NCBI GenBank assembly: GCA_018712835.1
Contig: DVGF01000061.1
Location: forward strand, 1-51,007
DNA from: Candidatus Ventrenecus stercoripullorum
GTDB lineage: Bacteria > Bacillota_I > Bacilli_A > RF39 > UBA660
Length of the DNA: 51,007 bases
Direction: 5' to 3'
The notes beneath the pieces were generated by a model. The model was not told where the DNA came from. It worked only from the letters and a program-made list of their open reading frames with translations, and did not search any database. Shown one piece after another: positions 33,237 through 42,131 of the stretch. The translations under genes were made by a program, and so were the position numbers. The stretch's first letter is position 1, and each line of letters starts with the position of its first letter.

Positions 33237-34340
33237 GTGGAATATATTATTATTGGATTATTAATTATTATGATACTTTTGATTGTTGTTCTTATTTTTA
33301 AATTAAATAAAAATACTAGAAGTGATCAGGAAGTCTCTGAAAAACTATTTAGTTTTCAAAATTCTTTGACGAAAGAAATAGGAGATTTTAAGTATGAGTT
33401 TTCTGATAAGTTGACCAAAGATTTTGAGTCTTTAAATGATCGGATGGAACAACGTTTAATGCTGATGAATGAAAAAGTAAATCGAAGATTGGATGAAAAT
33501 TTCGAAAAGTCGAATAAAACATTTACGAATGTTTTGGAGAGACTTTCTAAAATTGATGAAGCTCAGAAAAAAATTGATAGTTTGTCTAGTGATATTGTTT
33601 CTTTACAAAGTGTTTTAACAGATAAAAAAACAAGAGGTATTTTTGGAGAAGTAAATTTAAATTATATTTTATCTAGTGTCTTTGGAGAAAAAAATGACTC
33701 TCTTTATCATTTACAATACAAATTATCTAATGGAGCGATTGCAGATGCAATTTTACATGCTCCGGAACCCCTTGGAAATGTCTGTATTGATTCTAAGTTT
33801 CCACTTGAAAATTATGAGAGAATGACAAACCGAGATAATTCTAAAGAACAAAGAGAAATGGCTATGAAACTTTTTAAAGCTGATGTGAAAAAGCATATAG
33901 AAGCAATTCATAGTAAATATATTATTCCAGGAGAAACTGCTGATCAAGCTATTTTGTTTCTACCAGCAGAAGCTATTTTTGCAGAAATTAATGCTTATCA
34001 TCCAGATTTATTAAAAGAAGCCTATCAAAAGAGGGTATGGATTACATCGCCGACTACTTTGATGAGTACTTTAACGACTATTTATATGATTATTAAAAAT
34101 ATGGAAAGAGATAAGTATGCCAAAGTTATTCAAGAAGAACTTGGAAAACTAGCTTTGGAATTTCAAAGATATAAAGAACGTTGGGATAAGTTATCAAGAA
34201 GTATTGATACAGTAACAAAGGATGTTAAAGATATTACGACAACAACAGATAAAATTACGAAGCGATTTGATTCTATTAATCAAGTAAAAATAAAGGAATT
34301 AGGAACGAAAGAGGAAGCTTATGAGACACTTACAGATTAA
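33237..34340 (+). CDS. rmuC: DNA recombination protein RmuC
   Basis: 367 residues from GTG at 33237, 5 nt after GGGTGAT; GTG at 33228 is the alternative. An N-terminal membrane segment (about 5-24) precedes a coiled-coil (about 35-120). The RmuC nuclease-fold domain follows, with RGIFGEVNLNYILSSVF, VCIDSKFPLENYERM and ILFLPAEAIFAEI. RmuC limits recombination between inverted repeats and has been linked to defence against foreign DNA. TATAAT at 33205-33210 could be its -10. The 3' end overlaps a small membrane peptide gene. Confidence 0.9.
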   Translation: MEYIIIGLLIIMILLIVVLIFKLNKNTRSDQEVSEKLFSFQNSLTKEIGDFKYEFSDKLTKDFESLNDRMEQRLMLMNEKVNRRLDENFEKSNKTFTNVLERLSKIDEAQKKIDSLSSDIVSLQSVLTDKKTRGIFGEVNLNYILSSVFGEKNDSLYHLQYKLSNGAIADAILHAPEPLGNVCIDSKFPLENYERMTNRDNSKEQREMAMKLFKADVKKHIEAIHSKYIIPGETADQAILFLPAEAIFAEINAYHPDLLKEAYQKRVWITSPTTLMSTLTTIYMIIKNMERDKYAKVIQEELGKLALEFQRYKERWDKLSRSIDTVTKDVKDITTTTDKITKRFDSINQVKIKELGTKEEAYETLTD

Positions 34341-34467
34341 AAGTTATAAAACGGTATTAGTTTTGGCAGTTTTTATTACAGGGGTTTGTATTTATTTTTG
34401 TATTCCACATTTTATTGAAAAAGAAAAAATTGATGAATTAGTGGTTAGAATGCAAGATTATTTATAA
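34321..34467 (+). CDS. 48-residue single-TM membrane peptide
   Basis: Short frame overlapping the last 20 nt of rmuC. AGAGGAAG is 5 nt before the ATG, inside rmuC. It encodes a basic N-terminus, one membrane segment (about 11-30) and a charged amphipathic tail (FIEKEKIDELVVRMQDYL). The layout fits a translationally coupled microprotein acting with RmuC, but no homologue is recognised. Confidence 0.55.
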   Translation: MRHLQIKSYKTVLVLAVFITGVCIYFCIPHFIEKEKIDELVVRMQDYL

Positions 34468-34699
34468 TAAGATTTCTTTAGGCATGTTCTTGTTTTTGTG
34501 TTCTAATAAAAACTTGATTCGACAAAATTTTTAAAATTTTGCCTAATTTAATATTTTGGTATGTTTACAACATACAGATTTTATATAATTGGTATACTAA
34601 TTTTGAAAATCTGCAAGAAAAAGTTTTCTAAAGTACCTAAATTGGTCATTTGACCATCCCTTTTTTCTATGTTTTAATGCTGGTGGAAAGGAGGCCAAA
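34468..34699. other. palindrome-rich non-coding region
   Basis: No gene. It contains several inverted repeats: CAAAATTTT-T-AAAATTTTG (around 34525-34543), TATGTT-TAC-AACATA (34559-34573) and GGTCATTTGACC (34645-34656). These may be remnants of the mobile unit that carried the adjacent Rpn-type gene. Confidence 0.5.
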
Positions 34700-35571
34700 A
34701 TGACAAAACATAATACATCTTCAAGTGAATTTCTTTTTGACCCGATGAATGATGCTGCCTTTAAAAGTTTAGTAAGAGCCGAAGAAACTAGAGAATTTAT
34801 GGTTGGGGTTCTTGCAGATTTAACTCATATACAATCAATATTTTAAATACTTCTGAATTTATTGGTGGAGAGCTTCCTAAAGAGATCTTATCAGAAAAGG
34901 GAAAAAGCTCTGATGTTATTGTAAGAGTCGAAAACAAAAACAAAATTATTATTGAAGATAACCGCCAGTATAGTACAAACCTTTTTGAGAAGAATGCTTC
35001 TTATGGGTTTAAAAATAGTTATATGGAGTCAAACATTGGTCAAAATGAATATCAGTCTATCTTTATTGTAAATGTTGATAATTTTAATCATTATCATACC
35101 AAAAGACCTATTCTTACTTTTAAGCCTACCGATGAAGAGGGACATATTGAACATGGTTTATATACATCTTTTCATCTTGTTCTTGAAAACTTTGATAATC
35201 CTCAGTATACTATAAGTGAGAGAGTTAGGAAATTCATGGAATTTATGGGGAATAAGCCTGATACAATTTCTAACTTAAAAGAAAAGTATAAGGATGGTGA
35301 TATCATGGCATTTGCTAAAAAAGCAGAAGAATTATCCAAAGATACAAGATTTATCAACTACTATAACATCGAAGAGATGCATGAAGCAGAGAAACAAGAC
35401 TTTTATAACACCGGCAGGGAAGATGGCGAAAAAGAAGGTAGACAAGAAGAAAAAATTATGATTGCTAAAAACATGCTAGACTTAGATATTGACATCGATA
35501 AAATTGTAAAAGCAACCGGTTTATCAGAAGAAGAAATCAATAATCTAAAAGATACATCAAAAGAAGAATAA
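34700..35571 (+). pseudogene. Rpn/PD-(D/E)XK-family transposase-like nuclease, frameshifted
   Basis: The 5' frame starts at ATG 34700 (AAAGGAGG upstream), reads DPMNDAAFKSLVRAEETREF and stops at 34844-34846. One frame over, the protein continues as LNTSEFIGGELP, then SSDVIVRVENKNKIIIEDNR (nuclease core) and runs to 35571. Adding one T to the T4 run at 34841-34844 would rejoin the frames into about 290 residues. The C-terminal third is charged and helical (NTGREDGEKEGRQEEKI), typical of the family, which promotes RecA-independent recombination. An internal ATG at 35023 would give a 182-residue fragment lacking the catalytic core. Confidence 0.75.
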
Positions 35572-35592
35572 TTGAAATCGATTATTCTTTTT
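35564..35592 (+). terminator. terminator after the Rpn-type pseudogene
   Basis: AAGAATAAT (35564-35572) pairs with ATTATTCTT (35581-35589), followed by T-rich sequence. Confidence 0.75.
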
Positions 35593-35661
35593 TACTTATC
35601 TATTTTTTGTTTGGGGGTATGCGTTCTTTTTTTAAGTTAATCCAAGCAAATTAACTCATTG

Positions 35662-35689
35662 AAATTGTATCCATGTTGTGATACAATTT
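35662..35689 (+). promoter_or_regulatory. perfect 10-bp inverted repeat (operator candidate) before the pilus operon
   Basis: AAATTGTATC (35662-35671), 8 bp, GATACAATTT (35680-35689), directly upstream of a -10-like TATTAT (35690-35695) and 28 bp before the first ATG. It is placed where a dimeric repressor or activator would contact the promoter. Confidence 0.6.
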
Positions 35690-35716
35690 TATTATGAATG
35701 AATTAGAGGTGGGCTT

Positions 35717-36484
35717 ATGAGAAAAAGGAAATTGGCTAGTATACTCATTCTTACATTATGTATTTGCTTTTCACCAGTAGCAAATGCAGCGTGTGATTAT
35801 GAAACTCAAGTACAGCTAGCTACAGAAGCATCTAATGTAAACGCAAATTATGAGATATCAGAAGTGGTTTATAATATTGATACAGGTGAAGAAGTTACAG
35901 GAATTTCGGAAGAAGAAATTGCGAAAGATGAAAATCCTTATATCTACCGAAATAAAGTCACAGTTTATATTTATAATTTGACTGAGAATTTAAGTGTGAC
36001 TATTAGCGGAGATAACGGATATGAAGACACATTTACGTTTCAGGAATCTGATAATGGTATGATTACTTTTAGTGGAGATTATGCAGAGGAAATAGTTCAC
36101 TATACTATCCAAGTTTTATCTGCTAATCCAGATTGTACTGGTGATGAACTTCGGACAATTAATTTAACAACTCCAAAGGAAAATGAATACTATTATTATT
36201 CTGCTTGTGAAGGTGTTGATGAATATTTTTGCCAACAATTTATTGATTATGATTTAAATATGACAGAAGCAGAGTTGCTTGAAAGAGCAAATGCTGCACG
36301 AAATAATAATAATCAAGAAGAAGCTTCACAGGAGGAAGAGGAAAAAAACTGGTGGGATAACATAAAAGAATATTTGAACAATAATCCGTGGGTAATTTAT
36401 GTTACGATTGGTGGAATTATTGTGATTGCAGGGGTTGCTACTGCCGTGATTGTGGTCAAAAAACGGAGGAGTAAAGTATTATGA
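35717..36484 (+). CDS. secreted, C-terminally membrane-anchored protein (first gene of the Tad-like locus)
   Basis: 255 residues. Signal peptide 1-25 (cleavage near ANA|AC), an extracellular beta-rich domain (about 30-165) with a few Cys, and a helical Asn/Gln/Glu-rich stalk (about 180-215). One membrane segment (about 227-247) and a basic tail KKRRSKVL finish the protein. It could be a cell-surface assembly or anchoring factor for the pilus. GAGGTGGG precedes the ATG. The stop overlaps the next start by 4 nt (ATGA), tying it to the operon. No known family. Confidence 0.75.
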   Translation: MRKRKLASILILTLCICFSPVANAACDYETQVQLATEASNVNANYEISEVVYNIDTGEEVTGISEEEIAKDENPYIYRNKVTVYIYNLTENLSVTISGDNGYEDTFTFQESDNGMITFSGDYAEEIVHYTIQVLSANPDCTGDELRTINLTTPKENEYYYYSACEGVDEYFCQQFIDYDLNMTEAELLERANAARNNNNQEEASQEEEEKNWWDNIKEYLNNNPWVIYVTIGGIIVIAGVATAVIVVKKRRSKVL

Positions 36485-39400
36485 GAAAGAAAATATCAAC
36501 TTTATTATTTGTTTTAATAGGAATTTTATTATTTCCTAGTATTGCTAATGCAGAGCTTGCTTGTGAAGGCGTTAGTTATAATATTTTTAGAGACAATGGG
36601 GGGAATGCATATCCATTACACTTAAACGATAATGTTTCTTATGGTATGTATACTTATGGTGTTTCTGGATATGAGAGGAATGTTAAAGCGTATTGTATTG
36701 ATCCGTTAAAAAGAAGTGGTACCGGTGATTCTCAATGCGTTCATCGGGTGGATCCGTCTAGTACAGCTAATGATGGATATCGTCAATTTGATATTGCCGT
36801 CACAAAAGCATATCAAATGTTAGTAGAACGTGGTCGTAATGGTGTTGGTGTGGAAGATAGAGTTCTTGGAGAAGTTATATTTCGTTGGATCAATAACCGC
36901 TACGGGTTGATGTCTGGATCAATTGGTTCTACGAACAATGGTGGCATTACAACTTCCGGTTCTGATATAAGGTCAATTTTTTATGGAGGATCTGTTGGTG
37001 ACAATTATAGTTCTTATGAGGCTAACTTTAATAGGTATTGGGCTCATTCTAGTTATGGTGAAGCTGCAACAGCACGAGAAATTTTCAGAGAAGCTACCAG
37101 AGTTGCAGAACTTGGAAAATCTTATGAAGAATTAGTTAGAGATGGAGATATATGGGGAGATACTTATACTGTGAATTCGGCAACTCAATCTACTGTTGGT
37201 AGCAATGTTGAACAAATTGTTATTAATTTGAGTGCTGGAAGCAGTAGTGCTCAAAATATTTATTGGGATGAATTTACTGGTGGTTGTGATAATACTGGTG
37301 TAATTTGTACAACTGAAAGTGTTCAACCAACAGGTAATGGAGTACAAATTACTATTAATGTTACAAGACAACCTGGATATAATGGACAAGATTATAAAGT
37401 TTATGTACAGAGTTCTATTTATGATACTAGATCTTCTTCATCTAATATGATTATTGTTACACCTAAAACAGGGTTCAGACAAAATATGTTGTTGGTTACA
37501 GACAGCACGATTCAATTTTTACATGGTGGAAGTAAAGTTTATATTGAAACTACTCCTGGACCAGGTACTGGTGGAGGAAGTTGTCAAATTATAGGAGATC
37601 AACATTATTGTAGTGACGGTCAACCTTGTAGTGAACCTGAATATCGTAAAGATTGTGAAGATATTGATTGTACACCAATTATAGATATGCCTGGTGATTG
37701 TAATAACTTTGATGTAGAAGATACTGCAACTGGTATTATTAGTGATATTAATGAGGTATCAGGAAATAGTTGTAATCCAGATGTTAATCAAGTTAAACAA
37801 TGTGTTCTTGGTCATGATGATTTAACTGATACTTCTTATGAGTCTACCTTAGAACTTAATAATAATCCTTATTGTAAAGTTTATTGTAAAGAAAAATATG
37901 AGTTTGGTGTTCCTACTGCTCAAATTACAAGAAGTGGTGGATACTTTACTCTATCTGCTACTATTAGTGCAGATAGAGATTGTTATGTAGCAAGTAATAA
38001 AGGTACTGATGAAGGAATTAATACTGCACAATTTAAAGCGGATTTAATAGCGGCTTCACATGCTATTGTAGATGCTTATAATGAATATAAATATTATAAA
38101 GATGCGTCGAAAGTGCAATCCACTCTAGATAATGATGGCTGCGGTTATGAAGGACATTGTTCTGCTACAGAATCTGTTTATACTAGATCTTGGAGTGGGA
38201 CAGTTTATGATTATAACGGAAATGCACATTCTTATGGCGGAGAGAATAGCTTTACACAAAATGAAGTGACCTATAATGGTTCTTATACTAGTGGTACTAC
38301 AGCTTCATGTTCATCTAGTGGAGGATCATCAAGCTGGACTGATCCTGAAACGGGTATATCTTATCCTGGTTCTTCTCCAACTTATACATGTAAGAATGGT
38401 ACTGCAGGAACTGATTTAGATACCGATACTAAAATGAAAGACGCTATTGAAGATTTGGAAGAAGCTGTAGATAAATTAAATCAAATTATCTTGAATTATA
38501 ATAATTGTTCTGGTGCTATTTCTAATGAAGAGTTAAGATCGTTTACTTCTGTTATGACGAATGTTGACGTTAATCCTACTTCTTCTGATACTACTAGTTG
38601 GACAAATGATATGAAATTTGATCCTAAAGTGACTTATAATTATAATCAAGACTATATGGAACGGTTAACCGGCGAAATGAAGCAAACTTCTTCGTCTGGT
38701 CCTAGTGCTACTACTATTATGTATTGTGATGGCGGTATAGATAATCAGTATGGTTGTACAGGTTCTTCAAGTTCTACTCTTTCTGGAAATTTATTAGGAA
38801 CAGAGGCAGTTACCGTTTGTGCTGCAGTTATCAATGATGAAGGAAATTTTGATTATGGTTGCAAAAATATGAATGTTAGAGTTAGTAAAGCAGACTATGT
38901 TCAGAAATCTAAACATGCTGAAGCATCTTATGCTCCAGATACAGAATTTTCAACATATACTCAGTACGGTACTATAAAGTTTAAGCATGATGCTTGTAGT
39001 GGTAATGATTGTTTATGGAGTAACCTTCCTGAAAGTGCTTTGCCAGTATCTTTAATTACACAAACTGGTGTATTCCCATTTGTTATTAATTATGAGAATA
39101 TTGGTCAAGATAATAATAGTGGGGCTCTAGGTAGACTTGCTGGTAATCAAAATAGTGTATTAAATGCTTATAATGAGCTTCCTGCTGGTCTTAGATGTAC
39201 AGGTTCTGTTGGAAATGATTATTTAACTCAAGATGCTGGATATGTATGTCATTATTTAACAAACTGTAATGATGAAGAACATTGTGACTTTACTTGTGAT
39301 GATGAGAATAACTGTGAATTTACTGAGATTGATTGTACAGATGATCACTGTACTATGACTTGTGAAAACTGTATCTTTGATGGTGAGACTAATAACTTTA

Positions 39401-39903
39401 GTTATCGTACAATTACATTAAATAATTTGAATCCTAATGAACGTAGTCTAGGATTTAACTGGAGTAATGTTAAAGGTCAAGCTACTCAAAAGGCTGTAGA
39501 AGATGATGGTGAGACTATTTATGAAACGCCACAATATTCTTATACATTAACACCTAGTAATTTAAGTAAAATTCGTGAATATAATAATCAAGCTGGTTCA
39601 TATACAAATGCTTATATTCCTGATGAGTATGCTAGTCGAGTAGGAAATACTTCTTTATCTTGTCAGACTATGTCATATAATGGAGAAGATATTGGATTAA
39701 ATTATAATTGTCGAAGTAATTTCTTGGAGTTAATTGAAGTTAGTGGTAATGAATTTGCTACAGAATCTTATCGCATCACTAGTGATAGTGAAGAAGGAAC
39801 TGATGCATTTGAATCATTCTCTGGATGTAGTAATGGATACGGTAATGGAGAGTGTCAGTATGTTGGACCTTCATGGAGAATTAGAACTAGGGAGGTTTCA
39901 TAA
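36481..39903 (+). CDS. very large secreted Cys-rich surface protein
   Basis: 1140 residues with a signal peptide (1-24, IANA|E). The N-terminal region contains VKAYCIDP followed by a helical segment, reminiscent of thioester adhesion domains, but I see no clear TQxA motif. The middle is rich in Ser/Thr/Gly with many paired Cys, including CxDxxxC clusters at about 930-965 (NDEEHCDFTCDDENNC). No LPxTG motif and no C-terminal membrane segment are present, so it must be held by another component, plausibly as a pilus tip or fibre-associated adhesin. TAATG overlap with the following pilin-like gene. Confidence 0.75.
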   Translation: MRKKISTLLFVLIGILLFPSIANAELACEGVSYNIFRDNGGNAYPLHLNDNVSYGMYTYGVSGYERNVKAYCIDPLKRSGTGDSQCVHRVDPSSTANDGYRQFDIAVTKAYQMLVERGRNGVGVEDRVLGEVIFRWINNRYGLMSGSIGSTNNGGITTSGSDIRSIFYGGSVGDNYSSYEANFNRYWAHSSYGEAATAREIFREATRVAELGKSYEELVRDGDIWGDTYTVNSATQSTVGSNVEQIVINLSAGSSSAQNIYWDEFTGGCDNTGVICTTESVQPTGNGVQITINVTRQPGYNGQDYKVYVQSSIYDTRSSSSNMIIVTPKTGFRQNMLLVTDSTIQFLHGGSKVYIETTPGPGTGGGSCQIIGDQHYCSDGQPCSEPEYRKDCEDIDCTPIIDMPGDCNNFDVEDTATGIISDINEVSGNSCNPDVNQVKQCVLGHDDLTDTSYESTLELNNNPYCKVYCKEKYEFGVPTAQITRSGGYFTLSATISADRDCYVASNKGTDEGINTAQFKADLIAASHAIVDAYNEYKYYKDASKVQSTLDNDGCGYEGHCSATESVYTRSWSGTVYDYNGNAHSYGGENSFTQNEVTYNGSYTSGTTASCSSSGGSSSWTDPETGISYPGSSPTYTCKNGTAGTDLDTDTKMKDAIEDLEEAVDKLNQIILNYNNCSGAISNEELRSFTSVMTNVDVNPTSSDTTSWTNDMKFDPKVTYNYNQDYMERLTGEMKQTSSSGPSATTIMYCDGGIDNQYGCTGSSSSTLSGNLLGTEAVTVCAAVINDEGNFDYGCKNMNVRVSKADYVQKSKHAEASYAPDTEFSTYTQYGTIKFKHDACSGNDCLWSNLPESALPVSLITQTGVFPFVINYENIGQDNNSGALGRLAGNQNSVLNAYNELPAGLRCTGSVGNDYLTQDAGYVCHYLTNCNDEEHCDFTCDDENNCEFTEIDCTDDHCTMTCENCIFDGETNNFSYRTITLNNLNPNERSLGFNWSNVKGQATQKAVEDDGETIYETPQYSYTLTPSNLSKIREYNNQAGSYTNAYIPDEYASRVGNTSLSCQTMSYNGEDIGLNYNCRSNFLELIEVSGNEFATESYRITSDSEEGTDAFESFSGCSNGYGNGECQYVGPSWRIRTREVS

Positions 39904-40349
39904 TGAGAGAATCATATTGGGGTTATTGGATAATCTTACTTGGAATATTTGTAATTGTTATTTTGATGTTAGTATCGAATGTGACAACGACAAATACACA
40001 AGATTATTATTTAATTAAAGAAGTTACGGAAGCTTCTATGGTAGATGCTGTAGACTTAGGTTACTATCGTACTACTGGAGAGCTTAAGATTAATTCTGAT
40101 AAGTTTGTAGAAAGTTTCTTGAGAAGATTTGCTGAAAATGTAGAACTTAATACTTATCAAATTGATTTTTATGGAATTTACGAGGCTCCTCCTAAGGTCA
40201 GTGTAAAAGTTACAACTAAGAGTGCTACTTATAATGTAGCGTCTGATTCTACTTCATTTGATATTACTAATAGAGTAGATGCTATCTTAGAATTGAATGG
40301 TGTCGTAGAGTCTAGTGATTCACAAGATAATAATTTATCGCCTAGATAA
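39903..40349 (+). CDS. TadE-like minor pilin/pseudopilin candidate
   Basis: 148 residues. The N-terminus MRESYWGYWIIL leads straight into one membrane helix (about 9-26), then a soluble domain with an alpha-beta course (VTEASMVDAVDLGYYR, ELNTYQIDFYGIYEAPPKVSVKVTTKS). This is the TadE/pseudopilin layout: short positively charged leader, hydrophobic spine, small globular head. It overlaps the upstream stop by one base and is followed 18 bp later by the SAF genes. Confidence 0.65.
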   Translation: MRESYWGYWIILLGIFVIVILMLVSNVTTTNTQDYYLIKEVTEASMVDAVDLGYYRTTGELKINSDKFVESFLRRFAENVELNTYQIDFYGIYEAPPKVSVKVTTKSATYNVASDSTSFDITNRVDAILELNGVVESSDSQDNNLSPR

Positions 40350-40367
40350 TATAAAGGAGGAATGAAT

Positions 40368-41258
40368 ATGGGGAATATTCTCGTAAAGATTAAAAGATTT
40401 TTAAGTAACAAGAATACTGTAACAATCCTATGTGTATTAGGAGGTATTCTTGTTCTTTATATTGGGTATAATTGGCGTGTTTCTTCGGCAACGGAACCAG
40501 TTCGTATTCCTTATGCTAAAAATACGTTGTCTTCTAGACAAGTGATTACTTCTGATGATATTGGATATATGGAAGTTGCTAGTTCCGTTGTTAGTAAAAT
40601 GCGGAATGTGATTCGTAATTCTGGGCAATTAGTTGGTCAAGAAGTTACTTATGGAAATGTTATTCAAGAAAATAGCTTCTTTTTCCAAGGTGATGTTGAA
40701 GATCCTTCTACGAATCAAGGTACTTCTGCATTACTTAGCAATATTGAAGATGGATATACCCTTGTTTATTTGGATGTAAATTTACATACTACTTTTGGTA
40801 ATGCAATTTATCCGGGAAATTATATTGATTTATGGTTTGAAGGAACTGATGAGAATCGTAGATTTATTTATGGTAAGTTTATTCAAAGTATCCGAGTTTT
40901 AGATGTTACAGATGAAGATGGTAATTCTGTGTTTGAAACTGGTGCTGAAAGTAGAACACCTGCTCAATTATTATTTGCTGTTCCTGATGAACTTAAATCT
41001 TTACTTGAAAAAGCAAAATTAGTTGGAGAGCTTGTTCCAGTTCCTCGAAATAAGAGTTATTCTGAAAATCCAGGGGCAACGGAAGTATCTAGTTCTTACT
41101 TAGAAAATTTCGTATTAGCTCAATCTGTAGTAGTTCCTGATGAAGGTACTTCTTCTGGAAACAATAACAATAATAGTAACAACAATAATAATGGCAATAC
41201 GAATAATGATAATACTTCAAATAATAATAACAATAATGATGTGACAGAGGAGGAATAA
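40368..41258 (+). CDS. cpaB: SAF-domain CpaB/RcpC-like pilus assembly protein (copy 1)
   Basis: 296 residues from the ATG at 40368, 7 nt after AAAGGAGG (an ATG at 40362 is too close). One membrane segment (about 19-38), then a SAF domain with IPYAKNTLSSRQVITSDDI, and a CpaB-type C-terminal region with LLFAVPDELKSLLEKAKLVG. The tail is a low-complexity Asn/Ser run (about 262-292). CpaB in Tad systems stabilises the secretin, but a monoderm has no outer membrane, so here it probably positions the fibre in the wall. Its neighbour is a paralogue. Confidence 0.82.
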   Translation: MGNILVKIKRFLSNKNTVTILCVLGGILVLYIGYNWRVSSATEPVRIPYAKNTLSSRQVITSDDIGYMEVASSVVSKMRNVIRNSGQLVGQEVTYGNVIQENSFFFQGDVEDPSTNQGTSALLSNIEDGYTLVYLDVNLHTTFGNAIYPGNYIDLWFEGTDENRRFIYGKFIQSIRVLDVTDEDGNSVFETGAESRTPAQLLFAVPDELKSLLEKAKLVGELVPVPRNKSYSENPGATEVSSSYLENFVLAQSVVVPDEGTSSGNNNNNSNNNNNGNTNNDNTSNNNNNNDVTEEE

Positions 41259-41259
41259 A

Positions 41260-42108
41260 ATGGGTAGTGGATTAACGAAAGTCAAACGTTTTATTGGTAA
41301 TAAAAATACAGTTACGATTTTATGTGTTGTAGCGGGTATTGCTGTGTTATATATTGGTTATAATTATCGTGTTTCTTCTGCTATTAATCCAACAACAGTT
41401 CCTTATGCAAAGAACACATTAGAAGCAAGACATGTTATTACTGTGGATGATATTGGATATATGGAAGTCAATAGTGATGTTGTTAGTAAATCGGATAATT
41501 TGATTACGAATGGTAATGAATTGGTTGGAAAAGAAGTTACATATGGTAATACAATTCAACAGAACAGCTTATTTTATGATGGAGATATTACTGAGCCTAA
41601 TTTATCACCAGATTATGTTTTAAGTGATATTGAAGATGGCTATACAGCATTTTCTTTGTCAGTTGATACTTATACTACTTATGGTAATGCCATTGCTAAA
41701 GGAGACTATATTGACCTTTGGTTTAATGGAGAAGATGATACTAATAAAATCATTTATACTAATTTAGTTAAGAGTATAAGAGTATTGGATGTGCGTGATT
41801 CAGCTGGTGTTTCTTTAGAGCATGCAAATAGTACAGGAGAACCTGCAGAGTTATTGTTTGCAGTACCAGATGATATGTATTCTTTGCTTGTAAAAGCTCA
41901 ACAAGTGGGGACATTAGAGCCTGTTCCTAGAAATCGTAATTATACAGCTGATCCTGGGGAAACTGAAGTTGTTAGTGAATATGTAGTACAGTATGTATTA
42001 TCAAAATCTGTGACTATTCCTGATGAAAATACTTCGTCTGGATCAAATTCAAATTCAACAACGAATAATACAAATTCTAATAATACAAATAATAATACAA
42101 CTAATTAA
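41260..42108 (+). CDS. cpaB: SAF-domain CpaB/RcpC-like pilus assembly protein (copy 2)
   Basis: 282 residues, a tandem paralogue of the preceding protein. Shared features are KNTVTILCVV-G--VLYIGYN in the membrane segment, VPYAKNTLEARHVITVDDIGYMEV in the SAF domain (shown with gaps of identity), LLFAVPDDMYSLL, and an Asn/Ser/Thr tail. It starts one base after the previous TAA. Divergence is enough to suggest an old duplication and possible heteromeric use. Role as for copy 1. Confidence 0.82.
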   Translation: MGSGLTKVKRFIGNKNTVTILCVVAGIAVLYIGYNYRVSSAINPTTVPYAKNTLEARHVITVDDIGYMEVNSDVVSKSDNLITNGNELVGKEVTYGNTIQQNSLFYDGDITEPNLSPDYVLSDIEDGYTAFSLSVDTYTTYGNAIAKGDYIDLWFNGEDDTNKIIYTNLVKSIRVLDVRDSAGVSLEHANSTGEPAELLFAVPDDMYSLLVKAQQVGTLEPVPRNRNYTADPGETEVVSEYVVQYVLSKSVTIPDENTSSGSNSNSTTNNTNSNNTNNNTTN

Positions 42109-42131
42109 TAAAGAATGTTTGGGGTGATAGA

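Noticed and set aside
37132-37389. Minus-strand open frame inside the large surface protein gene
   Set aside because: No ribosome site and low-complexity Ser/Thr/Asn/Ile composition, typical of a reverse shadow of a repetitive gene.
36481-39903. Sortase-anchored adhesin with a thioester domain
   Set aside because: YCIDP recalls thioester domains, but no TQxA motif, LPxTG signal or C-terminal membrane segment is present, so neither label was used as the call.
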